64,000 bases of DNA from Mytilus edulis (GCF_963676685.1 NC_092345.1:78061592-78125591), one strand, 5' to 3'; positions 24,136 to 35,483 are shown, numbered from the stretch's first letter. Notes: generated by a model from the letters alone, not told the origin. Numbers and translations: made by a program.

Positions 24136-26360
24136 ATGACGGAAGAGGCAGGACAGACTGAAGAATGGGAGTTATTTTACCATCATTTCCTCATCGGAAG
24201 ATCTGCATACATTCGACTAATATTTGAAGAACTTGGTATACCGTACAAAGATATGATAAAAAGTAAAGAAGATATAATGAAATACTTCTACTCCAAAGAT
24301 AAACTGGCAGGATTTCCTGTACTATTCCCTCCTGTCATCCGAAAAGGTAAAACATACGTTAACGAACGACACAAAAGCATTTAGAGTAATACCATAAATC
24401 ATGAAGATAATATGTTGACGCAAAAAATAACCAAAAACAATTCATGACAAATGATCAAAGAAGTTTTATGATGTTTACAAATCAATGCAATTTAGAGAGG
24501 AAACAAATTGAATCTTGAAACATATCTTATGACATAAATGTTAAATATTAATTGGTATCATCGCGGATTACTATAAAGGTGAATTGCTTGCCAAACTGCG
24601 ATTAAGTACTTGCCAAACTGCTATCAAGTATTTGCCAAACTGCTATTAAATACTTGCCAAACTGCTATTAAGTATTTCCCAAACTGCCATTAAGTACTTG
24701 CCAAACAGCTTTTAAGTATTTGCCAAACTGCTATTAAGTACTTGCCAAACTGCTATTAAGTATTTGCCAAACTGCTATTAAGTTTTTGCCAAACTGCTAT
24801 TAAGTTCTTGCCAAACTGCTATTAAGTTCTTGCTAAACTGCTATTAAGTTCTTGCTAAACTGCTATTAAGTACTTACCAAACTGCTATTAAGTACAGTAC
24901 GTAATGAAACAAATATCAAAATAATAGCATAGTCTTTAAAAATTAAATGATAAAACGTTTGGCAGTATTCCATTGAATATTCTTCTAGGCGATTTTCAGT
25001 TAGGACAGACATCAGTAATATGCAAGTACCTTGGTGAAAAATATGGACTGGTTCCGGATAATGAGCAAGATAAATGGCGTGCTGACATGATTAACACAGA
25101 ACTTCATGACTATTTGGCTCAGGGTAAGAATTAGAAATGTAATCAGATTAATTTAGGTGGAGATTATAGTTACTGGTTTGAAATTGTTAGAATCTCAAAG
25201 TATGTGAACTTATGACCGAGTATACAGTACGGTGAAAAAACTGACTGGAAAAAATGTGAAACACGCAGAACTGTCTCGCATAATATTGTTTTTTTGTTAA
25301 CTTCTTTGATATTTTATTATCTAATATGACTTTTTGTATTTGCTCCCAATATAAAAACTTGATTTGCCAATTTTCCTAAGGGGTTTATGGAGATGATATG
25401 TGTGACAATCTTAGTGGAAACTTGTTATTCACCAACATTATAAGTCATTGCGCGTTGTAATTTATTTTTATAAATTGAATAATTAGGCCTCCTCTTTTAA
25501 AGCAATACTTCTTAATATTTATTATATATTTGGTATCTAATTCAGGTCGTTTGGCTTTTCACGGAATTAATCCAACCGCGTCTTACTTCACACAAGTAGA
25601 GGAAACTAAACCATACATAGAAAGATTTGCTGCTGAAAGGATTCCAAAATATCTGTCTTACTTTGAATCTGTACTCAAGTACAACAATGGTGGTAAAGGG
25701 TAGGTATTATTTAAAAATTTAAAATTTAATCTTACTGACTGCATGATAATTTCTTTTCTCAGCATAGTAAAGTGATATGAAAAAATATCGTTTGGAACTA
25801 AAGATGCACGTGCCGTTGTCCAAAATATTAACATCACTGACACAGGTAAAATAGCGATACACAGATTATCATTGGTCATCTCGTTGAAATGACCAATGAC
25901 AATCTGTAATTAATTGGGGCACTAGATGACATAACCCATTTATGCTTGTAGACAAAATGGTTAAGGATATGTAACAGTTAGATGTTTCCATTCAATCAAA
26001 GGTTTTCACTTATAATCAAAAATTAAAGGTGAACTATTTTACAAATCTTTGTTTTTCATTATCTATTTCAATTAATCATGTGTGTTGCATACATCTTTCT
26101 TATAGGAATATACCTGGATACATTTATCCCGTATTCTTTATTATTTTAGATTTCTATTTGGTGACAAATTAACCTATGTCGATTTGACACTATTCTGGGT
26201 TTTAAAGGCCACGGAAGCAAGTTACCCCGACGCTTGGAAGAGTGCAGATTGTTGTCCTTTATTAAAGTTATTTCGGGATCGGATTGAAAGAAGACCAAAT
26301 ATTGCTGCATATCTCAACTCTGATAGATTTGTACCGCTTGAAAATAATAGCATGATGTGA
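24136..26360 (+). CDS. glutathione S-transferase-like gene, four exons (left copy)
   Basis: Exons 24136-24346, 24989-25123, 25546-25699 and 26150-26360 join in frame (phases 1, 1, 2) with GT-AG borders to give 236 residues ending at TGA 26358-26360. The N-terminal thioredoxin-fold half has WELFYHHFLIGRSAYIRLIF, GFPVLFPPVI (the cis-Pro loop) and GQTSVICKYLGEKYG, where the Gln-Thr-Ser pair fits the glutathione gamma-glutamyl site. The helical C-terminal half includes FLFGDKLTYVDLTLFWVL, the typical GST N-capping and hydrophobic staple region. Predicted cytosolic enzyme conjugating glutathione to electrophiles. Class is unclear: the catalytic Tyr or Ser could be in FYHHF or GRSAY. Length is slightly above the usual 200-220. 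The frame is intact in all exons. A second copy lies in mirror position. Confidence 0.9.
24585..24900. repeat. 22-bp minisatellite in GST intron 1 (left)
   Basis: About 14 tandem units of 'aagtacttgccaaactgcta' plus 'tt', with variants in the 'tacttg' part. It sits between GST exons 1 and 2. The mirror copy is at about 43015-43330. Confidence 0.92.
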
Positions 26361-26884
26361 TTTAAACACCGTACGAGGATCACTAGTTGATAATGTTTAC
26401 GTCAATTTGAATCCGCTTGATATCTGTGTCACTGGCAATCATACATTATCTTTTTATATGTGTATCAATGATTCAATTCACAACAAAAGAATGCATATCA
26501 CCCTTGCTTACGCGTTTACACCTGGTATCACACAGTGTGTATAACTCTGAAATATCTTATTCTCAGTAATGTCTAACTAATATGGAGGTGATTGATGAAA
26601 TAGTTGCCATCATTCGCTCGTTTTTCATATCTTCTTTTGCTTTTTCAACCATATCGTAATTGTGTACAATTATTTCGACTGATTCGTATAGGGTATGATC
26701 AGATATTCGGTAAATAATCTTAATATGTTATTTTATTACTGATTGTACATGCCACATCAAAATAAAGCTTTCTCTGTACTTGAACATTTTAATTGCCTAC
26801 TTACAGAGAAGACTACTACTACCCTGTTAAATATCGTTGAGGTATAGGTCTCAAAGCTGAAGGGACTAGTCAATACCTTATTCA

Positions 26885-27240
26885 CTTATCTCGGAGTTTA
26901 TATAAATTGACAATGAGGGTCGGTTGAATACTAAAATTTACGACAAAAGGACGATTTCAGCTTTCCAATTGTGAACTTTCCATTATTAAGTAGTATCACT
27001 CCAGCAGCGCCTGCATACGGAGTATATATCTCCAAATTGATACGATATTCCCGTACTTGTATTTCCTATCATGATTTCCTCAATAGATGGTTGCTGCTCA
27101 CAAGGAAGCTATCAAACCAAGAGTTCCAAATGGTGAAGTTTAAATCATCCCTTCGTTAATTTGACGGACGCCATCACGAGTTGGTTGACCGTTATGGAAT
27201 AACCGTTTCACAGATGATATCGGATATGTTCCTTACGTCC
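26885..27240 (+). pseudogene. C-terminal RT fragment of a Penelope-like element (left arm)
   Basis: The open part at 26971-27159 reads PAAPAYGVYISKLIRYSRTC and then FLNRWLLLTRKLSNQ, matching the C-terminal SPAYGVYISQLIRYS region of the element at 21655-22940 but from a different subfamily. Flanking sequence continues the similarity in other frames (for example 'gttgaccgttatggaataac'). No catalytic motifs remain. Its 3' tail lies at 27470-27560. Confidence 0.7.
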
Positions 27241-27469
27241 TAACGACAATCCCCTTCCCTTTTCATGAATGTGACCTACCGAATTAGACTATTTACCAGA
27301 TTTTTAATAACATGAGCAACACGACGTGTGCCACATGCATGTGGAGCAAGATCTGCTTACCTTTCCGGAGCGCCTGAGATCTCCCCAGGTTTTTGGTTGG
27401 GTTTGTATTGCTTAGTCTTTAGTCTTTTTATGTTGTGTCATGTATACTGTTAATTGTCTGTCAATTTTT

Positions 27470-27560
27470 TTTCATTTTTAGCCATGGCGTTGTTAGTTTG
27501 TTTTCGATCTATGAGTTTGACTATCCCTCTGGTATCTTTCGGCCCTCTTTTATGTAAAGT
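27470..27560 (+). repeat. dispersed retroelement 3' tail (left arm)
   Basis: 'gccatggcgttgttagtttg' ... 'tatccctctggtatctttcg' is a sequence I recognise as extremely common in mussel genomes. Here it follows the RT fragment at 26885-27240, so it is probably the 3' UTR of that element. It is related to the foldback pair at 14650-14900. Confidence 0.65.
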
Positions 27561-27964
27561 AATTTTAAAAAAAGACGTGGACTTTATTTGCAGCGACAAC
27601 ACTATATTTGTCATGGAGGTAGAACAGATGCGAAGTATAATTTGAGTCTTTGACGATCGATGTTGCATATATATTCGTAGAGCCATTCAGTTTGTTTCAT
27701 TCTAATTTGAATCAAAGACCTCATAGCCTAAACGAATTCTGAACGCGAATACATGTTAATGTCTCCATTGTTGCTTTTAGCCTATTGATTAGCATAATCA
27801 TCGATGGAACCCATTAGTATTTTTGGGATAATATATTTTGCAGAGAAGTGTAATCGATAATGTTTGGATCATCAGCAAACAATAACGGAACCAGTCGTAT
27901 TGTATATGAATGATCATGAGGAGCTAGCATGTTGTATCAAGATGTTAATAGATATAGGAATATG

Positions 27965-28135
27965 TGGTATGACTGCCAATGAGACAACTCTCCATCCAAG
28001 TAACAATTTATAAAAGTAAACCATTATAGGTCAATGTACGGCCTTCAACACGGAGCATTGGCTCACACCGAACAACAAGATATAAAAGGCTCCATAATTA
28101 CTAGTGTAAAACCATTCAAACGGGAAAACAGACGG
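27965..28135 (+). repeat. dispersed repeat (left arm)
   Basis: About 170 bp closely similar to 2234-2400; mirror copy at 39774-39944. Short open frames that cross it are not genes. Confidence 0.75.
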
Positions 28136-28913
28136 TCTAATTTATATATAAAAACGAGAAACGAGAAACACGTATCAATTACACAAACAAATGACAACTA
28201 CTGTACATCATATTCCTGACTTAGGACAGGTGCAAACATTTGCAGCGGGATCAAACGTGTTAATGGTACCATACATTCTCCTTTTACTGAAACAATAGTA
28301 TAACATCACAACATAGAAAAACAGACGATAAAATATCAATTGGAAGGCTTAATTCAATCAAAAAACGTTAATTAACACACTATGAACGAATACATTTGAT
28401 CTGCGATACCTGAATGCAAATACATAGTTAATAAAATTAAGGACAAACATTTCAGGCCAAAAAAGCAAACAAACAAGTCCAAACAAAGCCATGGCAAGAC
28501 ACCACCGCGAAATATTTAACAACCCTTAGAAAATAATAAAAAAAAAAAACGGTTTCATAATATATACAGGTAAATGAAAAATAACTTTGTCGTTTTAAGT
28601 ATATTACTTCTGTGTATATAAAATCTTCCAATAAGGAATACCAAGAAAGTTCTGTAATATAAATACCTAATTTAACACTTGATACATATGGGGTAAATAT
28701 CAACTAATAAATACATTTGGTGTTTTTACTGTCTTCTGATTGGTTAAAATTATTAGTTTTATTTTCAATGTTGTCAATTTTGATGGTAACACGCCCACTC
28801 TGACATTGTGTATTCATACGCCAACATGTGTGAACGTTGTTATTGTTAATATAAAGAGTTCTTTGAGCCTAATTTTTGATAGAAATTTATTTATAATGAA
28901 TGGCAATAATTTA

Positions 28914-29034
28914 TTTTGATTTTATTGAACCATAAAAATAATTTTTGACTCTTCACATTTTACATAATCCGTTTCGCTGATTATTCAATGTGAAGAGTCA
29001 ATAATTAGTTTTATGGTTCCATAAATTCAAAATA
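28914..29034. mobile_element. hairpin MITE, about 46-bp terminal inverted repeats (left)
   Basis: 'gaaccataaaaataattttt' + 'gactcttcacatt' is repeated in inverted orientation as 'aatgtgaagagtcaataatt' + 'agttttatggttcc', separated by about 28 bp. A compact 120 bp foldback of this kind is a nonautonomous DNA element or a cruciform hairpin. It abuts the 412 bp sequence that starts at 29034. Mirror at 38873-38993. Confidence 0.75.
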
Positions 29035-29445
29035 GATAATAGTCAAACCATACAATTAGAGCTAGTAGTACAGATTTAAGGAGAATAATTTTGATGTTCA
29101 TAGTACGAAGAAGTGAAAATTAGTAGATATTCCAAACAATCAAAGCTGGTATATAGACAAGATCCATATTAATATAAAATAACAAAATAGCATTACAAAT
29201 AGTATCAACAGGCCAAATTAACAAGAGAGTACGATTTGAGAGTACTCGCAGTTACTGACAGCTAGTTAGAAGCCAAAACAATTAATAATAAAAAATCATG
29301 ACAAAATCGGTATTAGTGCCAATGTAAACTATATTCCAAGATCTAATTACAATATTAGAACGATAACCGTTACTTATAAGTTTGTTTAAAGGTTCGATGA
29401 GTTTACACGGATCATAAATTGATTTCTGCGCTATAAATACAATAT
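29034..29445 (+). repeat. 412-bp junction repeat, copy 1 of 3
   Basis: This sequence occurs as 29034-29445 (+), 37769-38180 (+) and, inverted, at about 38462-38873. The first and third are the inner ends of the arms. The second lies at the right end of the spacer, just after the Penelope-like cluster, so the cluster is bracketed by direct copies while the right side forms a short local palindrome. Confidence 0.9.
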
Positions 29446-30030
29446 TACCGTAAAATTTAGGATTTTGTTTACAAATAATTCTTTATTTAAAGTTGAGAAA
29501 TAAAGGAATCAAAGATAATTTTTGATATTTTGTTCACGTTAAGTGGTCAGAATTAATACATTATAATTAAATGCAACGGTTATTATCGGCAAAAGCAATA
29601 GTTCATTGCCAATATGTTTCTTATTTCTGTCAAAATAGATATTAAATGTGAAAAATATCTTTACAGAAAGCTAAAAAGGTTGATTAATTATTTATGGAAA
29701 TATTAAAGTTATAATACCTATATAATACAGGGAAATTAAATGTAAAAACCAATACGTCAGAGTTTAGTGAGTGGAATAAGTTGATAATAAAGTGCTGAGA
29801 TTTGCAAAACAAAAATGCATGGTTTTTGAGTGTCTGATAAATTAAAAAGTCAAATTGTCAAAATACATCTGGTTTACGTGTCAGTTTATATAGCAATGAA
29901 TGGTGATTGGTTGCAATGTCTAGAGGGATGTTCTCCTCTTCCCCTTATTTAGTTTCCTAATGAGTAACTGATATCTGATTGGTTGGTGAGTTCATACAGG
30001 CTTGATAAAGAATCAATATTACATCAAGAA

Positions 30031-32034
30031 ATGAATTGCACACTGCCTTCTGGCGATTTCCTCCGATCTGTAAGCATGGCTAACAGACACTTTAAGAGAG
30101 CGAAAAAAACAAAAAAGGCTATCATGAAAAAGGCCTTCTATCAGAAAAATAGAAAGATAAAGATTCGCTCTCTCAAGAGGAAAAAATCAATTGAAAAAGC
30201 TCGTGAATATGTTAAAATATTCACCACTGAAAAAATAAAAGACGATGAGATTTTGTTACTCAGTAAAGGATTAAAATATATACCGTCTCCCTCGACGAAA
30301 TTTGCAAAATCTAGTATTGCATCAGATTTCAATGAATTTGCAAGAAAACTAAGATGTAAATATCATTTTGACAAGGGTGATATTTTTAAACGTCATCCCT
30401 TTTAAACAAAATCCGGATATAAACCGGAACTTGCAAACAATGCCATTGAGACATATATATTCAAAACTAAGGTTGAGATAGATAATATAACAATTAATAA
30501 AGCACACGATAATCTCACTACGCTGGAAAGAAAGGCAATTTCTTCCATCAAACGAAACGAAAAAATAGTTATTCGAAAAGCAGATAAAAATAACACCACA
30601 GTGATCTGGGATAAAACAGAATATATAAATGAAGGTCTGAGGCAATTAAGTAGTGCTACTCACTTCATGGAAATTGCAAAATTAAACATAATAGAGACTA
30701 ACCAGAAAATCAATACTACTATCTTTGAAATGCATAGAAAAGGGGTCATGGATGAAATCACCTTTAAATATCTTTCTGCTAAGAGAGATCTCAAACCAGG
30801 AAGGTTGTATCTTCTGCCTAAATTGCACAAACTTGATCCTGAACTAATAGAAAGCGTTCAACAGAATCCTACGCTGTATAAAAATGTCAGAATTCAAGGA
30901 AGGCCTATTGTTTCATTATCGGGTACTATTTTAGAGAGAATAGGGCAGTATTTGGATAAATTCATGCTTCCAGCAGTATTAAAACAAGAAACACATTTAA
31001 GGGACTCATTAGAATTTATAAATATTATTGAGAAATTGCAGGTAAAACCTGACGCCTACTTAGTCAGTTTTGACATAAAAGAAATGTACAACAATATGTC
31101 CCATGTAGAAATGATTGACGCAGTCAAACATGCTTGGCCTACGATAATTAAATGTAAACATACGATACTTTTGCCTCCGTTGCGATATATATTGGAACTT
31201 CTTAAGATAGTTCTTGAAAATAATGAATTTATGTTCAATGGTAAATTTTATAAAACTTCAACTGGAGTTCCAATGGGAAATAGTTTATCACCTGAAATTA
31301 CGGATCTGAGAGTTTATGAAGTCTTAAATAGTATTTTAAGGACTTTTCAACATAAACAGAAAATATCAAGTCTCTACAGGTTTAGGGACGATGGCTTTTT
31401 TATTTACAATGAAGGTACAGATGATGAAATATCAAAATTCTTTGAACATGCTAACAGACAACATGCACTTCTAAAATTTACACACGAGAAATCACAAACT
31501 AAAATGCAGTTTTTAGATGTGCTGGTATTCAAAGGTCTAAGATTTAGAGAAACAGGAATCTTAGACCTCACGACATTCCGAAAAAAGACTGAAAATTATC
31601 AGTATTTAGAGTGATCCTCATGCCACCCATCCTCTACTTTCAGAGGCATAATTAAAGGAGAAATGCTTCGCTTTAAGAGATGTACGAACGACCCAGTAGA
31701 TTTGCAAACACAATATGCGTTATTTTCTGAGCGCCTTATTAAAAGGGGATATCCAAAAAATGAAATTAAAACTGTTATGCAGGAAGTGACTGCAAAACAA
31801 AGAATAGACACATTAATGGTAAAGCCCAAATCTGTATTACAGTCGCCTCCCTTGGTATTCTCCACAGTGTTTTCAAGACAGAAATCACACATTAGGAACA
31901 ATATCTTAAAACACTGGGATAAATTAAAGGATGACGAAGAGGCAAAACTGTTATTTGATAAAAGACCTCTGTTTGCTTTCCGTAGGCATAAAAACTTGAA
32001 AGACATAGTAACATCAGCAACTCTGAATAATTAA
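30031..32034 (+). pseudogene. Penelope-like reverse transcriptase, copy 1 (two nonsense codons)
   Basis: A single frame of 668 codons from ATG 30031, interrupted by TAA at 30403-30405 (TTA in copy 2) and TGA at 31612-31614 (AGA in copy 2 and in the duplicate). A basic N-terminus (KRAKKTKKAIMKKA) is followed by RT motifs: LLPKLHK (about residue 263), GRPIVS (about 291), SFDIKEMYNN with the catalytic Asp (348), GVPMGNSLSPEITD (about 413) and RFRDDGFF with the Asp pair (453-454). Then come a thumb-like region, HPSSTFRGIIKGEMLRFKRC, and the C-terminal RRHKNLKDIVTS. The protein ends there with no GIY-YIG endonuclease, as in Athena-type elements. Motif A is intact in this copy. A hammerhead motif starts 80 bp after the stop. 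Confidence 0.88.
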
Positions 32035-32113
32035 TATGTTGCAGACTATGAAAATAGATTCTATACTTTGTTCGTTAAGTAGATAAAGAGTATAGAAAAA
32101 TATTAGTCAGACA

Positions 32114-32264
32114 GATCATGAGGTGTCGAGCCCCTAATAAAAATTACAGTATTTTTATAATAAGTGTCACTATACAATGGCTTGGGCTCCTGACGATGGA
32201 CATGGCCATGATCAATTAATTAATTCTAATTGGTCTAAATAGATGTTCGAAACACCTTATGATC
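32114..32264 (+). ncRNA. hammerhead ribozyme motif, copy 1
   Basis: Stem III 5' strand 32114-32125 (gatcatgaggtg), then UC with predicted cleavage after C32127. Stem I is 32128-32133 (gagccc) paired with 32184-32189 (gggctc), closing a 50-nt extension that contains its own ataaaaat/atttttat hairpin. Core CTGACGA at 32190-32196, one extra T at 32197, stem II 32198-32203 (ggacat) with 32243-32248 (atgttc), GAAA at 32249-32252, stem III 3' strand 32253-32264 (caccttatgatc): 12 bp with one G-U. The layout meets the CUGANGA...GAAA...NUH rule. Hammerheads in Penelope-like elements are known. The extra base after A9 has precedent in a viroid hammerhead (CChMVd), as I recall. Confidence 0.85.
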
Positions 32265-32316
32265 TATGGAGTTGGGGTGCTGGGATAGGCTTTGACAACG
32301 ATTTATTGAAATATTA

Positions 32317-32503
32317 GAGCCCCTAATAAAAATTACAGTATTTTTATAATAAGTGTCACTATGCAATGGTTTGGGCTCCTGACGATGGACATGGCCATGA
32401 TCAATTAATTAATTCTAATTGGTCTAAATAGATGTTCGAAACACCTTATGATCTATGGAGTTGGGGTGCTGGGATAGGCTTTGACAACGATTTATTGAAA
32501 TAG
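32317..32503 (+). repeat. 189-bp tail unit lacking ribozyme stem III
   Basis: Repeats 32128-32316 with a 189 bp period, starting at the gagccc of stem I. The upstream sequence is 'gaaatatta', so the 5' strand of stem III and the GUC site are missing and this unit should not self-cleave. The same truncated unit occurs at 33221-33405, and a shorter piece at about 33406-33525. Confidence 0.85.
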
Positions 32504-32938
32504 CAGTATTTAGAGAGATCCTCATGCCACCCATCCTCTACTTTCAGAGGCATAATTAAAGGAGAAATGCTTCGCTTTAAGAGATGTACGAACGACCCAG
32601 TAGATTTGCAAACACAATATGCGTTATTTTCTGAGCGCCTTATTAAAAGGGGATATCCAAAAAATGAAATTAAAACTGTTATGCAGGAAGTGACTGCAAA
32701 ACAAAGAATAGACACATTAATGGTAAAGCCCAAATCTGTATTACAGTCGCCTCCCTTGGTATTCTCCACAGTGTTTTCAAGACAGAAATCACACATTAGG
32801 AACAATATCTTAAAACACTGGGATAAATTAAAGGATGACGAAGAGGCAAAACTGTTATTTGATAAAAGACCTCTGTTTGCTTTCCATAGGCATAAAAACT
32901 TGAAAGACATAGTAACATCAGCAACTCTGAATAATTAA
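32504..32938 (+). pseudogene. tandem duplicate of the Penelope-like RT C-terminus
   Basis: A second copy of the last part of the RT frame, starting in 'cagtatttagag', 904 bp downstream of its counterpart in copy 1. It has AGA where copy 1 has TGA, and it ends with the same stop. It carries no RT catalytic motifs. Its start coincides with the end of a truncated tail unit, so the junction is RT C-terminus fused behind tail sequence. Confidence 0.88.
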
Positions 32939-33017
32939 TATGTTGCAGACTATGAAAATAGATTCTATACTTTGTTCGTTAAGTAGATAAAGAGTATAGA
33001 AAAATATTAGTCAGACA

Positions 33018-33168
33018 GATCATGAGGTGTCGAGCCCCTAATAAAAATTACAGTATTTTTATAATAAGTGTCACTATGCAATGGCTTGGGCTCCTGATGA
33101 TGGACATGGCCATGATCAATTAATTAATTCTAATTGGTCTAAATAGATGTTCGAAACACCTTATGATC
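33018..33168 (+). ncRNA. hammerhead ribozyme motif, copy 2
   Basis: Exactly 904 bp after copy 1 and the same 151 nt long, with all paired strands identical. The variable core base N7 is T here (CTGATGA) and C in the other copies. That is the one core position where any base is allowed. Predicted cleavage after C33031. Confidence 0.84.
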
Positions 33169-33220
33169 TATGGAGTTGGGGTGCTGGGATAGGCTTTGAC
33201 AACGATTTATTGAAATATTA

Positions 33221-33525
33221 GAGCCCCTAATAAAAATTACAGTATTTTTATAATAAGTGTCACTATGCAATGGCTTGGGCTCCTGACGATGGACATGGCC
33301 ATGATCAATTAATTAATTCTAATTGGTCTAAATAGATGTTCGAAACACCTTATGATCTATGGAGTTGGGGTGCTGGGATAGGCTTTGACAACGATTTATT
33401 GAAATATTATGGCCATGATCAATTAATTAATTCTAATTGGTCTAAATAGATGTTCGAAACACCTTATGATCTATGGAGTTGGGGTGCTGGGATAGGCTTT
33501 GACAACGATTTATTGCAATATTAGA
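33221..33525 (+). repeat. two further truncated tail units
   Basis: 33221-33405 is a full 189-bp-type unit without stem III 5'. It is followed by a piece from 'atggccatgatcaattaatt' (about 33408) that begins inside the stem II extension. It ends at 'tttattgcaatattagagc', after which unique 5' sequence of the next element begins. Confidence 0.8.
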
Positions 33526-33814
33526 GCTATTATCACGTTGTCAGCCTGAGAATTGTTTAGTTGACATCTTGTCGACTTTTATGATCTCCTCGTACCACAA
33601 TAAAGTGGTAATTTGGTGCAATTTGAACAGTGCTGAAATTTCCTGCATTTGCATATTCACCGGAGGAAATATCTATCATCAGCAATGCTAAAAACAATTG
33701 GGTTTTACCCACGTCGGCTCAAATTACAATCTGACACTTCAAGGGCAGTCACACCAGTGATCTGATATGACTTTATATTTTATACAGTTTTATTAATAAA
33801 CTTGAAGTACATAA

Positions 33815-34615
33815 ATGCAACTAGCAATGGAAAGACTAAACATGCTAAGTCTTAACAAACAGAAAAATCCCTCTGAAGGACCAAATTTTGAAAAAGAAGA
33901 TGCTAGCATGCAGGAATTTATTTCTTGCAGTGGAACTGTGATTAAGACAGAAGAAACTCCATCATTGGGAGAAATATCTTTTGACTTTAAAATGGATTGT
34001 GCGGATATTTCAAATGTAAATCCTGAAAAGGAAGGAATAGTCACGCAGTGTTTGGAGGAGTTGGAAAACAAACTCAGAAAGAAACACCAGGTAGCTACCT
34101 TAAAATACAGTCTTGGTAAGGTCGATTCGACACAACTTCCAAGTTATATCAGACTAACAGTTAATTTCACACCATCATTGGACCAAGGTTCTAATTCGTT
34201 TTTTAACGAAAATCTGGATACAATTAAAAGTGAACTCTGTGAACAATTTCTAAATAGACTTATTGAAATGTGCGAGGAGCACCACAAGAGCATGTTAACC
34301 AGCATATCCAACTTGCTTGAGGACACAGAGCGAATGATAGGTCGTGGAAGTGCAGAAGAAGGCGCTTGTCTAAAAAGGTTGACATTCCTAGTAAAGGAAA
34401 CGAAAGAGATATGGAATGAACGATATCTGAGGGCTATTAGAAACATGTCGACATCTAGTACCGAGAAACCGGAAACTGAAGCAAATACTATATCTAAACT
34501 CCAGGATGAGTTACGAGAACTGAGAGGCTTCCTTGAACCATCCCATCGAGGACGAGGCGGACGTCGATTTAATCGTGGAAGGGGGAGGGGAGGAAGAAGA
34601 TTTCCCTCCATTTAA
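33815..34615 (+). CDS. 266-aa ORF with C-terminal RGG box, candidate element ORF1
   Basis: Intact from ATG 33815 to TAA 34613-34615. Residues 1-75 are acidic and serine-rich. A middle part is predicted mostly helical, with charged heptad-like stretches such as ECLEELENKLRKKHQ and ISKLQDELRELRGFL. The last 25 or so residues are Gly/Arg-rich (HRGRGGRRFNRGRGRGGRRF), an RNA-binding RGG box. It lies directly upstream of the copy 2 RT. AATAAA at 34800-34805 could end its transcript. The role is inferred: an RNA-binding, ORF1-like protein of the Penelope-like element. Alternatively it is an unrelated host or passenger gene. It is the only intact long frame in the spacer, which is notable beside two dead RTs. 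No homologue is recognised. Confidence 0.7.
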   Translation: MQLAMERLNMLSLNKQKNPSEGPNFEKEDASMQEFISCSGTVIKTEETPSLGEISFDFKMDCADISNVNPEKEGIVTQCLEELENKLRKKHQVATLKYSLGKVDSTQLPSYIRLTVNFTPSLDQGSNSFFNENLDTIKSELCEQFLNRLIEMCEEHHKSMLTSISNLLEDTERMIGRGSAEEGACLKRLTFLVKETKEIWNERYLRAIRNMSTSSTEKPETEANTISKLQDELRELRGFLEPSHRGRGGRRFNRGRGRGGRRFPSI

Positions 34616-34799
34616 GAATTAAACAGTATCGAACAATATTGAAATGACTATGTACATAACTCATAACTTTTATCGGAAAATATATGATTTAACTTAACTG
34701 TGTAACATCAGATAAGTCTTTGGAAGATGATAAAACATTTAACGTGTGCCTATACACTTAGTTAGTGATGTTTTTTGACAAACAGCTGTAAAGTGTGTG

Positions 34800-34805
34800 A
34801 ATAAA
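34800..34805 (+). promoter_or_regulatory. AATAAA polyadenylation signal after the RGG ORF
   Basis: A canonical AATAAA in 'gtgtgaataaaagtgtaata', 185 bp downstream of the ORF stop. It is consistent with a separate mRNA for the RGG ORF, although such hexamers are frequent by chance in AT-rich DNA. Confidence 0.4.
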
Positions 34806-35483
34806 AGTGTAATATCTTATCAGTTCTTGAGTTACGTTTATTTTATAGATAATTGATATAGCAGAACACAGAAGGTTAGTTTATCAATGAACACAATGCA
34901 ATTATGATGATAAACAAATGTTTACAAATATATCTTTATTTAAAGTTGAGAAATAAAGCAATCAAAGATAATTTTTGATATTTTGTTCACGTTAAGTGGT
35001 CAGAATTAATACATTATAATTAAATGCAACGGTTATTATCGGCAAAAGTAATAGTTCATTGCCAATATGTTTCTTATTTCTGTCAAAATAGATATTAAAT
35101 GTGAAAAATATCTTTACAGAAAGCTAAAAAGGTTGATTAATTATTTATTGAAATATTAAAGTTATAATACCTATATAATACAGGGAAATTAAATGTAAAA
35201 CCCAATACGTCAGAGTTTAGTGAGTGGAATAAGTTGATAATAAAGTGCTGAGATTTGCAAAACAAAAATGCATGGTTTTTGAGTGTCTGATAAATTAAAA
35301 AGTCAAATTGTCAAAATACATCTGGTTTACGTGTCAGTTTATATAGCAATGAATGGTGATTGGTTGCAATGACTAGAGGGATGTTCTCCTCTTCCCCTTA
35401 TTGAGTTTCCTAATGAGTAACTGATATCTGATTGGTTGGTGAGTTCATACAGGCTTAATAAAGAATCAATATTACATCAAGAA

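Larger units (their letters stand above)
11373..29466. repeat. left arm of a giant inverted repeat (about 18 kb)
   Basis: Reverse-complementary to 38441-57465. Paired positions sum to about 67907-67913 from the inner end out to the 213 bp insertion, then to about 68106-68125, and to 68511 beyond the 405 bp indel. The inner boundary is sharp: 'ccgtaaaatttaggatttt' (ending 29466) matches the reverse complement starting at 38441, and the next bases differ. The outer end falls in a minisatellite. Genes and decayed elements inside both arms share lesions, so the arms were duplicated as a block. Confidence 0.95.

Noticed and set aside
32317-32503. Further hammerhead copies in the truncated tail units
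   Set aside because: The 5' strand of stem III and the GUC site are missing ('gaaatatta' precedes gagccc), so the motif is incomplete.
33793-34611. Minus-strand open frames opposite the RGG ORF
   Set aside because: Shadows of the plus-strand ORF; Pro/Arg-rich translation of the RGG codons, with no independent support.
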